Source of the DNA: JBOFSQ01 sp051651625
GTDB lineage: Bacteria; Planctomycetota; Planctomycetia; Pirellulales; Thermoguttaceae
DNA: 64,000 bases
Assembly (NCBI GenBank): GCA_051651625.1
Contig: JBOFSQ010000038.1
Coordinates: 1 to 64,000, forward strand
Reading direction: 5' to 3'
Shown here: positions 23,424-32,449 of the stretch, piece after piece
Numbering within the stretch: position 1 is the first letter of the stretch
Layout: each line of letters begins with the position of its first letter
Notes under the pieces: generated by a model
Database searches by the model: none
What the model saw: only the letters and a program-made list of their open reading frames with translations
Told to the model about the DNA's origin: nothing
Position numbers and translations under genes: made by a program

Positions 23424-25292
23424 ATGTCGAATCACTCCCCAGCAACTTCTCACCAAACCAGCGGCCACGAACACGGTACCCACGGACACGAAGCCGTCAA
23501 GCGCGAACCGAATTACTGGCTCGTCGCCGCAGCTCTCGCAGTCGCGCTGGCGGGGTACGCAGGACTGGTGTCGCAAGGACTTCCGCAACGCTGGACCGAT
23601 CAAGCAACACACGCCAGCCACAGTGATACTGGTCACGCAACCGCGCACGCTGCGGACGAACACGCTCACGAACAGACCGCCGAAGGTCACGACCACGCCG
23701 CGCACGAACCCGCCGCAGAACCCGCCGCCGAAGGACACGCGACCGAAAGTCACGCAACCGCTTGCCCGCCGATTTGGATGGTTGCACCGTTCTCCATCCT
23801 GCTACTTTGTATCGCACTGTTGCCACTCATTCCGGCAACCGAACACTGGTGGGAAAACAACCTGCACCGTTTCTACGTCGCCGCCACACTCGGCGTTCTC
23901 ACGCTGATATACTACGGAACGGTTTGCGATTTTCCGGTCGCGGCTCACTGGCCGACACACGCCATCGTCAACCCTGCTACAGAAGGCGGCGGGGCAGTTG
24001 TCACAACAGTTCTCATCAACGCGATTGTCGCGGAGTACATCCCGTTCATTGTCCTCCTCTTTGCGCTCTTCACCATCACCGGCGGAATTCGCATCCAAGG
24101 TGACCTCAAAGCAAGCCCAATCGTCAATGCAACAATCATCGCAATCGGTGCAGTACTGGCAAGTTTTGTCGGGACGACCGGCGCGGCAATGCTCCTGATT
24201 CGTCTCCTACTCGAAACGAACAAAGAACGGAAATACAAAGTTCACACGATCATCTTCTTCATCTTTGCAGTTTGCAACTGCGGCGGATGTTTGCTGCCAA
24301 TCGGTGACCCGCCGCTCTTTCTTGGTTACCTCAAAGGCGTCGATTTCCTCTGGACTTTCTGCCTCTGGAAGGAATGGCTCTTCGTCAACGGTACGCTCAT
24401 TGTTCTCTACTTCTTGGTCGATGCCCTCTGGTTCTATCGCCGCGAAGACGGTGCCGACAAGGCCCGCGACAACGTCGAAACTACTCCGCTACGAATCGTT
24501 GGTCTGTGCCCGAATCTGCCGCTCTTGATCGGAGTCGTTCTTGCGGTTATGTACCTCGCGCCGGAGAAAAATATCTTCAGCGTCATTGGTCTACAACAAC
24601 TTTGCGGCCTCTTCGGCGCAAACGACCTCGTCTGGCATCCGTGGTACTTCCTGCGCGAAGCGGTACAACTGCTGATGGTGTTCTTCTCGATCACGCTGAG
24701 CCGTCGAGAAATTCGATTTGCGAACAACTTTACCTTCGGTGCGATCATCGAAGTCGCCGCGCTCTTCTTCGGCATCTTCATCACGATGCAGGCACCGCTC
24801 CAAATCTTGAACGCGAAAGGTGCCGAACTCGGAATCGACACGCCAACCAAGTTTTTCTGGGCGACGGGCGGTCTCTCGTCGGTACTCGACAACGCGCCGA
24901 CTTACGTCGTCTTCTTCGAGGCCGGACGTGCGACGTATGAAAAGGAACTGCGCGAAGGTAAAAATGGGGGAGCGCAAGAGGGTAAAAAGGTAGTGACACA
25001 AGAACAGTACGACGCTGCCAAGAAAAAGATTGGCGTCGCCATCGACGAAAACTTTTTGATCGCCATCGCGCTCGGTGCGGTGTTTATGGGTGCAATGACG
25101 TACATCGGCAACGGCCCCAACTTTATGGTCAAAGCGATAGCAGAACAATCGGGCGTGAAAATGCCAAGTTTCTTCGGCTACATGGCGTGGAGCGTGGCAA
25201 TACTGATCCCGATCTTCATACTCGTTGACTTGTTATTCCTCGACGGCTTCGTGTTCTTCATCTCCGAGATGAAGGCGTTGCTGCACTGGTGA
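23424..25292 (+). CDS. NhaD-like sodium/proton antiporter (ion transporter superfamily) with His-rich N-terminus
   Basis: The protein has 622 residues and about 12 transmembrane helices. Motifs such as ITGGIRIQGDL, FVGTTGAAMLLIRLLL, NCGGCLLPIGDPPLFLGYL and WATGGLSSVLDNAPTYVVFF are characteristic of the NhaD/arsenite-citrate permease superfamily; planctomycete members are annotated as sodium:proton antiporters. The first 115 residues contain one helix and a His-rich segment (HAADEHAHEQTAEGHDHAAH) that could bind metal ions in the periplasm. A charged loop (YEKELREGKNGGAQEGKK) interrupts the last third. AGGAG precedes the ATG at 23424. It is divergent from the di-haem propeller gene. Confidence 0.85.
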   Translation: MSNHSPATSHQTSGHEHGTHGHEAVKREPNYWLVAAALAVALAGYAGLVSQGLPQRWTDQATHASHSDTGHATAHAADEHAHEQTAEGHDHAAHEPAAEPAAEGHATESHATACPPIWMVAPFSILLLCIALLPLIPATEHWWENNLHRFYVAATLGVLTLIYYGTVCDFPVAAHWPTHAIVNPATEGGGAVVTTVLINAIVAEYIPFIVLLFALFTITGGIRIQGDLKASPIVNATIIAIGAVLASFVGTTGAAMLLIRLLLETNKERKYKVHTIIFFIFAVCNCGGCLLPIGDPPLFLGYLKGVDFLWTFCLWKEWLFVNGTLIVLYFLVDALWFYRREDGADKARDNVETTPLRIVGLCPNLPLLIGVVLAVMYLAPEKNIFSVIGLQQLCGLFGANDLVWHPWYFLREAVQLLMVFFSITLSRREIRFANNFTFGAIIEVAALFFGIFITMQAPLQILNAKGAELGIDTPTKFFWATGGLSSVLDNAPTYVVFFEAGRATYEKELREGKNGGAQEGKKVVTQEQYDAAKKKIGVAIDENFLIAIALGAVFMGAMTYIGNGPNFMVKAIAEQSGVKMPSFFGYMAWSVAILIPIFILVDLLFLDGFVFFISEMKALLHW

Positions 25293-25359
25293 TGAGGTTG
25301 ACGCAAAACATGGTTGCGCGTCCTACATATCAACAACCCGAATTGGATACAAAACGCCA

Positions 25360-25623
25360 ATGTCTACACTTCAATTTGAAACGACGGTCGCTTCCGACGG
25401 CACGATCACGCTTCCTACTTCTCGTTACGACGCGGCAGAGTTTGTGAACAAGCCTGTGCGCGTTGTTGTCGAGCGTACTCCCGTTCAAGACAATGGCAAA
25501 CCGTTGCCGGAAGGGTATGATCCGAGTCTTGCGCGTTTTGTCAGCCCCGAAAATTATGGCTTTATACGAGCTACCGGTGATATTGTATCACCCATCTATC
25601 CTGTCTGGGAGACGATGCAATGA
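25360..25623 (+). CDS. Putative antitoxin partner of the PIN toxin
   Basis: The protein has 87 residues. The N-terminus (LQFETTVASDGTITLP, then NKPVRVVVERT) is a short beta-rich AbrB-like or PIN-associated antitoxin segment, followed by a Pro-rich tail (PVQDNGKPLPEGYDPS). Its stop overlaps the next ATG (ATGA at 25620-25623), the usual gene order and spacing for VapBC-type pairs. Identification rests on position and weak similarity. Confidence 0.75.
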   Translation: MSTLQFETTVASDGTITLPTSRYDAAEFVNKPVRVVVERTPVQDNGKPLPEGYDPSLARFVSPENYGFIRATGDIVSPIYPVWETMQ

Positions 25624-26000
25624 TCTTGATTGATACGCATGTTTTGATCTGGTTGTACGGCGAACACGAGAGGATTTCACCCAAGGCACGCCAGATCATA
25701 CGGGCAACCGACGTTTGCAACTACTCCGCAATTTCGCTTTGGGAGATTGCGATGTTGTATCAGAAGCGTCGCGTGAATCTTGGTGGTTCCTTGAAAGAAT
25801 ACTTCTTGTGGCTTGCCGAGTACCGAGATTTGCAGATGCTGCCGATCACGTTCGACATCGCCGAGCGTAGCGGAACGCTCGACATGCACGGTGATCCAGC
25901 GGACAGACTCATCGTCGCCACCGCCATCGAACACAGCTTGACGCTCCTAACCACAGACCACCTCATCACCGACAGACACATCGTCTCGACCGTTTGGTAA
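25620..26000 (+). CDS. vapC: PIN-domain toxin, VapC type
   Basis: The protein has 126 residues. MILIDTHVLIWLYGEHERIS carries the first catalytic Asp, SAISLWEIAML the conserved Glu, and HGDPADRLIVATAIEH the third and fourth acidic residues, as in VapC ribonucleases that cut tRNA or rRNA. LLTTDHLI near the C-terminus is the last conserved element. It overlaps the upstream antitoxin gene by 4 bp. Confidence 0.92.
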   Translation: MILIDTHVLIWLYGEHERISPKARQIIRATDVCNYSAISLWEIAMLYQKRRVNLGGSLKEYFLWLAEYRDLQMLPITFDIAERSGTLDMHGDPADRLIVATAIEHSLTLLTTDHLITDRHIVSTVW

Positions 26001-26022
26001 ACGTATGGCAGGTCATGACAAC

Positions 26023-26289
26023 ATGAAACACTACTACTCACAAGTTGACGGTGTCGTTTTGACGCACTCCGACATGATCTTTGCAGACCATTCCCGCAAA
26101 GTTTTAGTGAACTTTGAGCGTGCCAATGCAAACGGATTTGACTTTGTACAAGGTTCTTTGCCCGAATGTACGTTTCAAAAGACGTTTGGGTTTAGCGAAG
26201 ACGAAATCTTCGCCTTGATGAGCTACTTGAAGGACAATGCCATGCTCATCTGGGAGTTCGCCGAAAAGGGAGGTGGCTCGAATGCCTAA
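26023..26289 (+). CDS. Small protein paired with DUF4160
   Basis: The protein has 88 residues, starting MKHYYSQVDGVVLTHSDMIF. It has no signal peptide or membrane helix. It is the partner of the following DUF4160 gene (overlap ATGCCTAA), a pair often seen near toxin-antitoxin loci and possibly itself one; DUF4160 genes are more usually paired with DUF2442, which this is not obviously. An ATG at 26005 is an alternative start. Function not assignable. Confidence 0.55.
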   Translation: MKHYYSQVDGVVLTHSDMIFADHSRKVLVNFERANANGFDFVQGSLPECTFQKTFGFSEDEIFALMSYLKDNAMLIWEFAEKGGGSNA

Positions 26290-26554
26290 AGCACTGCGAG
26301 ACTTCTTGGGGTTGTCGTTCTTCTTTTGGTCTAACGAGGAAAGCGGTAGTGGTTTGGAACCAATCCACATTCACATTACCAAAGGTGTGCCTCACGAAAA
26401 CGCCACCAAAGTATGGCTAAAACAAGACGGCTCTGTGGAATTATGCCACAACAATAGTCAACTCACTCCGAAAGAACTATCAAAGTCACTCGAATACATA
26501 AGAGCGAACTACAGCAACATTGTCTCAGAATGGTATCGCCATTTTGGAATGTAG
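26282..26554 (+). CDS. DUF4160 family protein
   Basis: The protein has 90 residues. GLSFFFWSNEESGSGLEPIH, then IHITKGVPHENATKVWL and the later LTPKELSKSLEYIRANYSNI with W..HFG are typical of DUF4160, small proteins found in tandem with DUF2442 or similar genes and suspected to be toxin-antitoxin components. Start at 26282 overlaps the upstream stop. Confidence 0.75.
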   Translation: MPKALRDFLGLSFFFWSNEESGSGLEPIHIHITKGVPHENATKVWLKQDGSVELCHNNSQLTPKELSKSLEYIRANYSNIVSEWYRHFGM

Positions 26555-26673
26555 GCTCGGTAACTGTTCGCGGCAAATCGTATTGCCTGTCGTCCCCATG
26601 AATTGAACCGTGAACGGCCACACTGTTTGAATTTACCGCACCAAAACGGGCATATCAATGCAGGAGCAAAACA

Positions 26674-27078
26674 ATGACCGACATCACTGATTCTGCCGTG
26701 AATCAACCTGATTCCGTCGCCAGTGCGGAGAACTCGCTGTGTGTTGTTGTTCACGTCGCTCAGTTATTGTCGGCGGGGTTTGGGCCACTGATTCTTTGGT
26801 TGATTCTGCGAAAGAAATATCCGCGAGTCGATCAACACGCACGGGTCGCGCTAAACTGGGCAATCAGTTGGTTCATTTACGCTTTCGGCAACATGCTGGT
26901 GATGCTGTTGTGCGTCGAATCAGGACATCCAACACCAGTATTTGCAATTTGCATCACCATTCACGTCGTGCTTTGCGTATTGGGAATCGTCTTCCCGATC
27001 ATGGCGGCGATGAAGGCAAACCGAGGCGTGCTGTGGAAGTACCCATTGAGCATACCGTTTTTCCGCGTGAACGGATGA
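26674..27078 (+). CDS. DUF4870 (Tic20-like) membrane protein
   Basis: The protein has 134 residues with about three transmembrane helices (VVHVAQLLSAGFGPLILWLI, WAISWFIYAFGNMLVMLLCV, CITIHVVLCVLGIVFPIMA). RKKYPRVDQHARVALNWAIS is the conserved loop of DUF4870/Tic20-like proteins (usually DxHGKEALNFQ). GCAGGAG lies 9 nt before the ATG. The function of this family in bacteria is not established. Confidence 0.85.
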   Translation: MTDITDSAVNQPDSVASAENSLCVVVHVAQLLSAGFGPLILWLILRKKYPRVDQHARVALNWAISWFIYAFGNMLVMLLCVESGHPTPVFAICITIHVVLCVLGIVFPIMAAMKANRGVLWKYPLSIPFFRVNG

Positions 27079-27114
27079 ACGGTGGTGTGAACGGTTACGA
27101 AGTGCCGTCAGGAT

Positions 27115-27178
27115 GGGTTCCCGCCTACGCGGGAATGACGGAATGTGGTGGGAATGACGGAGCTACGCAGGAATGACG
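27115..27178 (+). repeat. Palindromic repeat GGTTCCCGCCTACGCGGGAAT, plus degenerate tandem copies
   Basis: TTCCCGCCTACGCGGGAA forms a hairpin, followed by partial units GGGAATGACGG and AGGAATGACGG. The same core is at 4930, 47312, 59168 and 59579. Confidence 0.65.
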
Positions 27179-27223
27179 GAGCAGTAAACGGTTTCAAACA
27201 ATCAAAATCGGGAGGTTTTTACA

Positions 27224-29041
27224 ATGTACACTCCAGAACAAGAAGCATTGGCGCGCGACGCCTTTAATCAGCATTCACGGCGCGACTTTTTGAAAGGTGC
27301 GGCGTTCGGTGTGGCCGTTCCTGCGATAGGTGCGGGGGCGTTCTACTTCGGATACGACCTCGCCGAGGGGCACCCTGTTCGTGTCGGCGTATTGGGGGTG
27401 GGCGACGAAGGTAACGTCCTTCTCGGTGCAATCAATCCACGTTACATCGACGTTCGTTCGATTGCCGACATTCGTCCATATAATTTGCACCGTGCGTTTT
27501 ACGGCGACGTTTACAGCGACGCCGCTCTCAAGGCGCGCCCCGGTCTGCTCTCGGTCTACGGCTGGGACACCGAAGACGAGGCCCGCAAACATATCAAGGT
27601 CTACGCCGACTACCGCGAACTGCTCAAGAACGCGAAGGCCGACGGGATTGAAGCGGTCATCATCGGTCTGCCGCTTCACCTTCACGCTCCGGCGACAGTC
27701 TACGCTTTGCAGCTTGGACTTCACGTCATCACCGAAAAACTTATGGGGCACAGTGTCGCCAACTGCAAAGAGATGGCGATGGCGTCGAAACTCGCGCACC
27801 GCCACTTGGCAACGGGACACCAGCGTCACTACAACATTCTGTACGCCGAAGCGGTTGACCAGATTCGTCGCGGACTTCTCGGCAACATTCACCACATCCG
27901 TGCGCAGTGGCATCGCGGCAATTCTCCGGGGAACGACTCGTGGCAAATGCCGATGCCGGAAGCGTTCAAGCCCGACGACCCGCTCGCCAAACGACTCGCA
28001 ACGGAGCTTGCGTCGTGGAAGCGTGAACTGAAGCAGGCACGCGGACGCGAGATCGAAACGTGGGCGAAGAAGGTTGCCCAAAAAGAGGCGCAGCTTGCGG
28101 ACGCGATTCTGCTTAAAGGTGGTGAGTTTAACGGCACCAATTTGCAACCTATCGAGCAGTACGGTTACGAGGCCGCCGATGTCGAGTGGGAAGACGCACA
28201 AAACGGGCGACAGATTTATCACCGTCCGGCGGGCGAGGAGCTATTGCGGTGGCGTCTCTGGAACCGCACCGGTGGCGGACTCATGGTTGAGCTTGGAAGT
28301 CACCAACTCGACGCGGCGAGTATTTTTCTTGCGGCAAACAACGACTACTATCTCGACAGCATTAACAGTACGCGAGATCGCGGCGAGAAAGTTCATCCGC
28401 TACGGTGCTTCGTCTCGGCGAATCGAAATCTTTTTGGTGCCGACCGCGAAGTTCACGACCACATCACAACACTCGTCGAATTTCCGGCTCCCGACTACGA
28501 TGCTTCGAGCATAGCGGGACGTAAACGCAAGATCACTGTTCAATACTCAACGATCAACGGAAACGGTTTCGGCGGTTACGGCGAACTTGTTTTCGGTACG
28601 GCTGGAACGTTGATGCTTCAGAGCGAGAACGATGCGCAGCTATTTCTTAACCAGACAGCGACGCGCGTCGGTGCGCGGAGTGGCGGCGCGGCTGCACTCG
28701 ACACGCAATCGAGCGGCCCCGCGCAAAAGGCTGTCGCGGGTGGCGGCGGCGGACGCGGCGATGTCAGTCGCGGGTACCGCGAAGAACTCGAACACTGGGC
28801 GTGGTGCATTCGCGTTAACCCTGAATGTGCTGATCCGACACTGCGTCCGCGTTGTCATCCGAAGATTGCACTCGGCGACGCTGTGATCGCACTCGTAACA
28901 AACATCTCGTCAAACTTGGGACGGAGCGTCGATTTCAAAGAAGCGTGGTTCGATCCCGATTCCCCCGACACACCAGAGACCGACTTGCTCGGTGCAGCCG
29001 ACGGCAAACCCGATCTCACAAAGTCGATCTATCAGATGTAG
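27224..29041 (+). CDS. Gfo/Idh/MocA family oxidoreductase, Tat-exported
   Basis: The protein has 605 residues. SRRDFLKGAAFGVAVPAIGA is a twin-arginine signal, so folding with its nucleotide cofactor takes place before export. VRVGVLGVGDEGNVLLGAIN is the Rossmann glycine-rich segment; GLHVITEKLMGHSVANCKEM carries the EKP-like (EKL) motif with the usual Lys, and ATGHQRHYNILYAEAVDQIR follows. Length exceeds the usual 400-450 by insertions around 270-320 and 500-530 (GGGGGRGDVSRG). Such proteins are abundant in planctomycetes and act on sugars or derivatives. GGGAGG precedes the ATG. The next gene starts 7 nt downstream. Confidence 0.85.
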   Translation: MYTPEQEALARDAFNQHSRRDFLKGAAFGVAVPAIGAGAFYFGYDLAEGHPVRVGVLGVGDEGNVLLGAINPRYIDVRSIADIRPYNLHRAFYGDVYSDAALKARPGLLSVYGWDTEDEARKHIKVYADYRELLKNAKADGIEAVIIGLPLHLHAPATVYALQLGLHVITEKLMGHSVANCKEMAMASKLAHRHLATGHQRHYNILYAEAVDQIRRGLLGNIHHIRAQWHRGNSPGNDSWQMPMPEAFKPDDPLAKRLATELASWKRELKQARGREIETWAKKVAQKEAQLADAILLKGGEFNGTNLQPIEQYGYEAADVEWEDAQNGRQIYHRPAGEELLRWRLWNRTGGGLMVELGSHQLDAASIFLAANNDYYLDSINSTRDRGEKVHPLRCFVSANRNLFGADREVHDHITTLVEFPAPDYDASSIAGRKRKITVQYSTINGNGFGGYGELVFGTAGTLMLQSENDAQLFLNQTATRVGARSGGAAALDTQSSGPAQKAVAGGGGGRGDVSRGYREELEHWAWCIRVNPECADPTLRPRCHPKIALGDAVIALVTNISSNLGRSVDFKEAWFDPDSPDTPETDLLGAADGKPDLTKSIYQM

Positions 29042-29048
29042 GGCGGTT

Positions 29049-30575
29049 GTGAACGGTTACATCACATTCACACTCGACTCGCAGACGATTGCCGTTCCGG
29101 CGGGGACGACGCTGCTTGAGGCGGCGCGGTCGCTGGGGATTGACGTGCCGACGCTCTGTCACTCGCCGTGTGGGTCGCGTGATTCGGCGAGTTGCCAAGT
29201 TTGCGTGATGAAAGTTTTCGCGTCGCGCGACGCCGTTGGGAAAATCGTCCCTTCGTGTGTGACGCCAGTCGCGCCGGGGATGTTCGTTGAGAGCGAGACT
29301 GAAGAGGTTCACGCATTGCGTCGTGTTGCTCTTGAACTTCTTTTGAGCGACCATCGCGGCGACTGCGAGGCACCGTGTTCGTGGGGTTGCCCAGCGCGGC
29401 TCGACATTCCGGCGATGTTGCGCAGTGTTGCTGCACAAAACAATGTTGCACAAAATGACTTCGCAGCAGCGTGGCGTGTCGTGCGAAAGACGATCCCGCT
29501 TCCCGCAACGCTCGGACTCGTCTGTCCAGCACCGTGCGAAAAAGTGTGTCGGCGGCGTTCGGTCGATGCACCGGTTTCGATTTGCAAAATCAAACGCGAT
29601 GTCGGTCTCTTCGCGGTGCGCGAACGTCTCAAGGATAACGAATGTCCAGCCGACGACTCTCTAGCTGGCGCATCCGTCGGTATTCTCGGCGGGGGCGTGA
29701 GTGGACTTTCGGCGGCGTACTTTTTGACTCGCGCGGGCGTGCATACAACACTCGTCGAGAGAACCGAGAAGCTCGGTGGACGTTTGCGAAGCGTTGATGA
29801 ATCGATCTTGCCGCGAGAAATTCTTGATGCCGAAATCGAATCACTTTATTCGCCGCTTCTCGAAATTGTTACGGGCAATATCTCACCGCGCGAACTGCTC
29901 GACATGCGCAAAGTTGTTCTGATCGCGACAGGCAGCGACAAGAGTGCGGTTGATGTTGGCGGCGAGCCGCTCGTGCCGCCGCTATTTGAGTGTGGTACGC
30001 GGTGTCGTTCTTCGCAGGCGATGATTGTTCGCAGCGTCGCCGATGGACGCGAAGCTGCTGGTGCGATTCTCCACTTCTTGCGGTATGGAGAACCGATTGT
30101 GTCGCAACCGCGCTGGGGCGTTCGGCGTCGCGGAAATCAGCTCCCGCCGACGTTAACGATTCCGCCCGCAGCAGTCACAGACGACACAACAGCGAAGGCG
30201 AAAGAGTGTCTCGACTGTGACTGTCAAAAACGCGATTCGTGTCGTCTGTTTCGTTATGCGTCGAAGTATGGCGCGAACACGTCGCGTTATGGAAACGAAG
30301 TAGCGACGAGCGACGAGCAACGTGTGTTAACTTCGCAGCATGTGCGTTGGGAGGCGTCGAAGTGTATCAAGTGTGGTTTGTGTGTTCGCGTCGCGGCGGC
30401 GGAACGCGAACAAATTGGTCTTGCCATCATCGGACGCGGTTTTACGTCTTCGCTTGCGGTTCCGTTTGGTGAACCGTTAGACGCCGCACTCTCGCCAGAA
30501 ACGGCAGCAAATTGTGTCGCCGCGTGCCCGACATCGGCTCTCGTCAATGTATACCCGTTACGGGTAGATTTGTAG
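29049..30575 (+). CDS. Iron-sulfur flavoprotein: 2Fe-2S domain plus GltD-like FAD domain (shortened) plus C-terminal 4Fe-4S site
   Basis: The protein has 508 residues from the GTG at 29049. Residues 1-80 form a NuoG/hydrogenase-type 2Fe-2S domain (Cys 37, 49, 52, 70). Then comes CEAPCSWGCPARLDIPAML and CPAPCEKVCRRR, the iron-sulfur segment of glutamate synthase small subunit-like proteins, and the FAD Rossmann GGGVSGLSAAYFLTRAG near 210. The second, NAD(P)-binding Rossmann fold expected in GltD-like proteins is not seen; the region between about 265 and 320 is much shortened. The C-terminus has CIKCGLC and CVAACPTSAL, a 4Fe-4S pattern with a missing central Cys (CxxCxxC followed by RVAAA). 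Its last residues lie within a dispersed repeat. It may be an electron-transfer partner of the upstream oxidoreductase. Confidence 0.75.
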   Translation: MNGYITFTLDSQTIAVPAGTTLLEAARSLGIDVPTLCHSPCGSRDSASCQVCVMKVFASRDAVGKIVPSCVTPVAPGMFVESETEEVHALRRVALELLLSDHRGDCEAPCSWGCPARLDIPAMLRSVAAQNNVAQNDFAAAWRVVRKTIPLPATLGLVCPAPCEKVCRRRSVDAPVSICKIKRDVGLFAVRERLKDNECPADDSLAGASVGILGGGVSGLSAAYFLTRAGVHTTLVERTEKLGGRLRSVDESILPREILDAEIESLYSPLLEIVTGNISPRELLDMRKVVLIATGSDKSAVDVGGEPLVPPLFECGTRCRSSQAMIVRSVADGREAAGAILHFLRYGEPIVSQPRWGVRRRGNQLPPTLTIPPAAVTDDTTAKAKECLDCDCQKRDSCRLFRYASKYGANTSRYGNEVATSDEQRVLTSQHVRWEASKCIKCGLCVRVAAAEREQIGLAIIGRGFTSSLAVPFGEPLDAALSPETAANCVAACPTSALVNVYPLRVDL

Positions 30576-30657
30576 GCTTCGCCCTCCACCGCGCCGCGGC
30601 CTCGTTGGGCCGCTACCGTTTTGGTACGGGAAATTCAAACCGTCTTGAGTATACATT
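30546..30657 (+). repeat. Dispersed repeat, CCGTTACGGG family (copy B) with 9-bp inverted ends
   Basis: AATGTATAC (30546-30554) and GTATACATT (30649-30657) are perfect inverted ends. The interior matches copy A at 17826 (TTTGTAGGCTTCGC, CTCGTTGGGCCGCT, CCGTTTT). It covers the last ten codons and the stop of the flavoprotein gene, 22 bp before the next start. Confidence 0.75.
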
Positions 30658-30679
30658 CTTGAAGAAAGGAAATGTTCCC

Positions 30680-32431
30680 ATGTTCCATCGTCTCTGCGTG
30701 TGTGCAAGTCTTTTGGTGAGTCTGGTTGCGACTGGCTCGGTGCGATCCGAAGAGCCGCAAGGAGTGCCGCCTATCAAAGCGGTTTACTTTGTCCCGTCCG
30801 ATTGCGAGCCGATTGCCGGGCGCGAAGAGCGACTCGGTCGTGTGATGCGGCACGTTCAAGAGTTTTATCGTCGCGGGATGAACGAGTGCGGTTTCGGTAA
30901 CAAGACGTTTGCACTTGAGTTTGACTCGCCCGATAGTCTCAAACTCTACACCGTTCGCGGCGCGAAAAAGCAGTCGGAATATGGTCGCAACGATGCGGGG
31001 GCCGTGCGGCGTGAGGTCGTCGCAGCACTCCGCGAACAGTATCAGATCGATGCCGACCGCGAAGTGATCATCATATTTCAAGTGCTTCTCCGCTGGGACG
31101 GCGATAAGGCAACGGAAGTCGGCCCTTATGTTGGTGGCGGGTCACATCTGTCGGGAACGGCGTGGGTTTATGACGACAAGCTCCTCGACGCTGCAAATCT
31201 CCCAAACAAAGATGCGGGCGGTTATTACAACGGTCGCTGTTCCGTCGGCCAGTTCAACACACACTACATCGGCGGCGTCGCGCACGAATTGGGGCACGCC
31301 TTGAGCCTGCCGCACGACTGCGAACGCGACGCCGAACAGAGCGAGAAAGGCCACTCACTCATGGGCGGCGGAAATCACACCTACGGCAAAGAAGAACGCG
31401 GCGAAGGACGCGGCGCGTTTCTGTCGATGGCATCCGCGATGAGGCTGGATCGCGTAAGAGCATTAGCGGGCGACAAAGCAAAACGGTCGCCACGAACGCA
31501 ATACGACTTTACCGAACTTCGCGCCGAACTTGAAAAGAGCGGTACGCCACAAAAAGAAAAACTCGTCTTACGCGGACAAGTCGCCGCTACGCCACCACTT
31601 TTGGGACTGATCGCCTTCTGCGACAACTCCAACATCAATTCCGACTACGACGCCAAAACGTGGACCACACGCCCCGACAAAGACGGGCGTTTTGAGATTG
31701 TGATTGACGAATGGGTTAGCGCACCTTATCAGTTGCGTCTGCAAGGAGTTCACGAAACTGGTGATGTGAGTTCGCTGTCAATCGACTACAGTGTCGATGC
31801 CAACGGGCGTCCTGACGTGGCCGCAATCAATCTTTTGGTTCCGGTTGCACGTCTCAAAAAGGCGTTCTTGTCGGGCGATGCTGCTGCACTGGAACGCGAA
31901 GTCGCCGCCTCGAAAGATGCGCCAAACGATGTGAAGCAAGAGTTGCAACGACGCGCGGTACACCTTGCGAAACTGCGTCAGAGCGATGCGCCGCTCATTG
32001 TGGCATCGGAAGTCACTGCCGAAAATCGGCTCGACTTAACGCAGGCCGTCTCCGCCAAAGCGACGACGGGTTGGGGGCCGCCACGGTGCGGAACGGTTCC
32101 AGAAGACGTCTTCATCCAAGTCGGCGGAAGTTTTTTTGAGTCTGGACTTTATGCCCACGCCCCGTCGCTCTATCGTTTCGCACTCGGCAAGAAGTGGTCA
32201 CGTTTCGATGTCAAGTGTGGCTTGCAAGACGGTCACAGCGGCTCGGTCGTCTTCGTGATTCGCGGCGACGACAAGGAGCTGTTTCGCAGCGAAAAAGTGA
32301 CGCCAGCGAAACTCGTTCCGGCGACGATTGACGTGAGCGGAATTGAATCGCTTGAGATGATCGTCGAAGACGGTGGCGATGGCACCAACAGCGATTGGGG
32401 CGTCTGGATCGAACCGACGCTGACTCGCTAA
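30680..32431 (+). CDS. Secreted metzincin-like protein with C-terminal NPCBM domain
   Basis: The protein has 583 residues. A signal peptide ends near SVRSEE. GGVAHELGHALSLPHDC at about residue 200 has the HExxHxxxxxH pattern of metzincin zinc peptidases; a Met (SLMGGGNHTY) lies further on where the Met-turn would be. The N-terminal half would be the catalytic domain. The C-terminal 130 residues (PRCGTVPEDVFIQVGGSFFE, then GLYAHAPSLYRFALGKKWSR) match the NPCBM carbohydrate-binding module, which binds glycans. A role in cleaving extracellular glycoproteins is inferred. AAAGGAA precedes the ATG at 30680. Confidence 0.82.
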   Translation: MFHRLCVCASLLVSLVATGSVRSEEPQGVPPIKAVYFVPSDCEPIAGREERLGRVMRHVQEFYRRGMNECGFGNKTFALEFDSPDSLKLYTVRGAKKQSEYGRNDAGAVRREVVAALREQYQIDADREVIIIFQVLLRWDGDKATEVGPYVGGGSHLSGTAWVYDDKLLDAANLPNKDAGGYYNGRCSVGQFNTHYIGGVAHELGHALSLPHDCERDAEQSEKGHSLMGGGNHTYGKEERGEGRGAFLSMASAMRLDRVRALAGDKAKRSPRTQYDFTELRAELEKSGTPQKEKLVLRGQVAATPPLLGLIAFCDNSNINSDYDAKTWTTRPDKDGRFEIVIDEWVSAPYQLRLQGVHETGDVSSLSIDYSVDANGRPDVAAINLLVPVARLKKAFLSGDAAALEREVAASKDAPNDVKQELQRRAVHLAKLRQSDAPLIVASEVTAENRLDLTQAVSAKATTGWGPPRCGTVPEDVFIQVGGSFFESGLYAHAPSLYRFALGKKWSRFDVKCGLQDGHSGSVVFVIRGDDKELFRSEKVTPAKLVPATIDVSGIESLEMIVEDGGDGTNSDWGVWIEPTLTR

Positions 32432-32449
32432 TTTTTTTTGGAGCCAACC

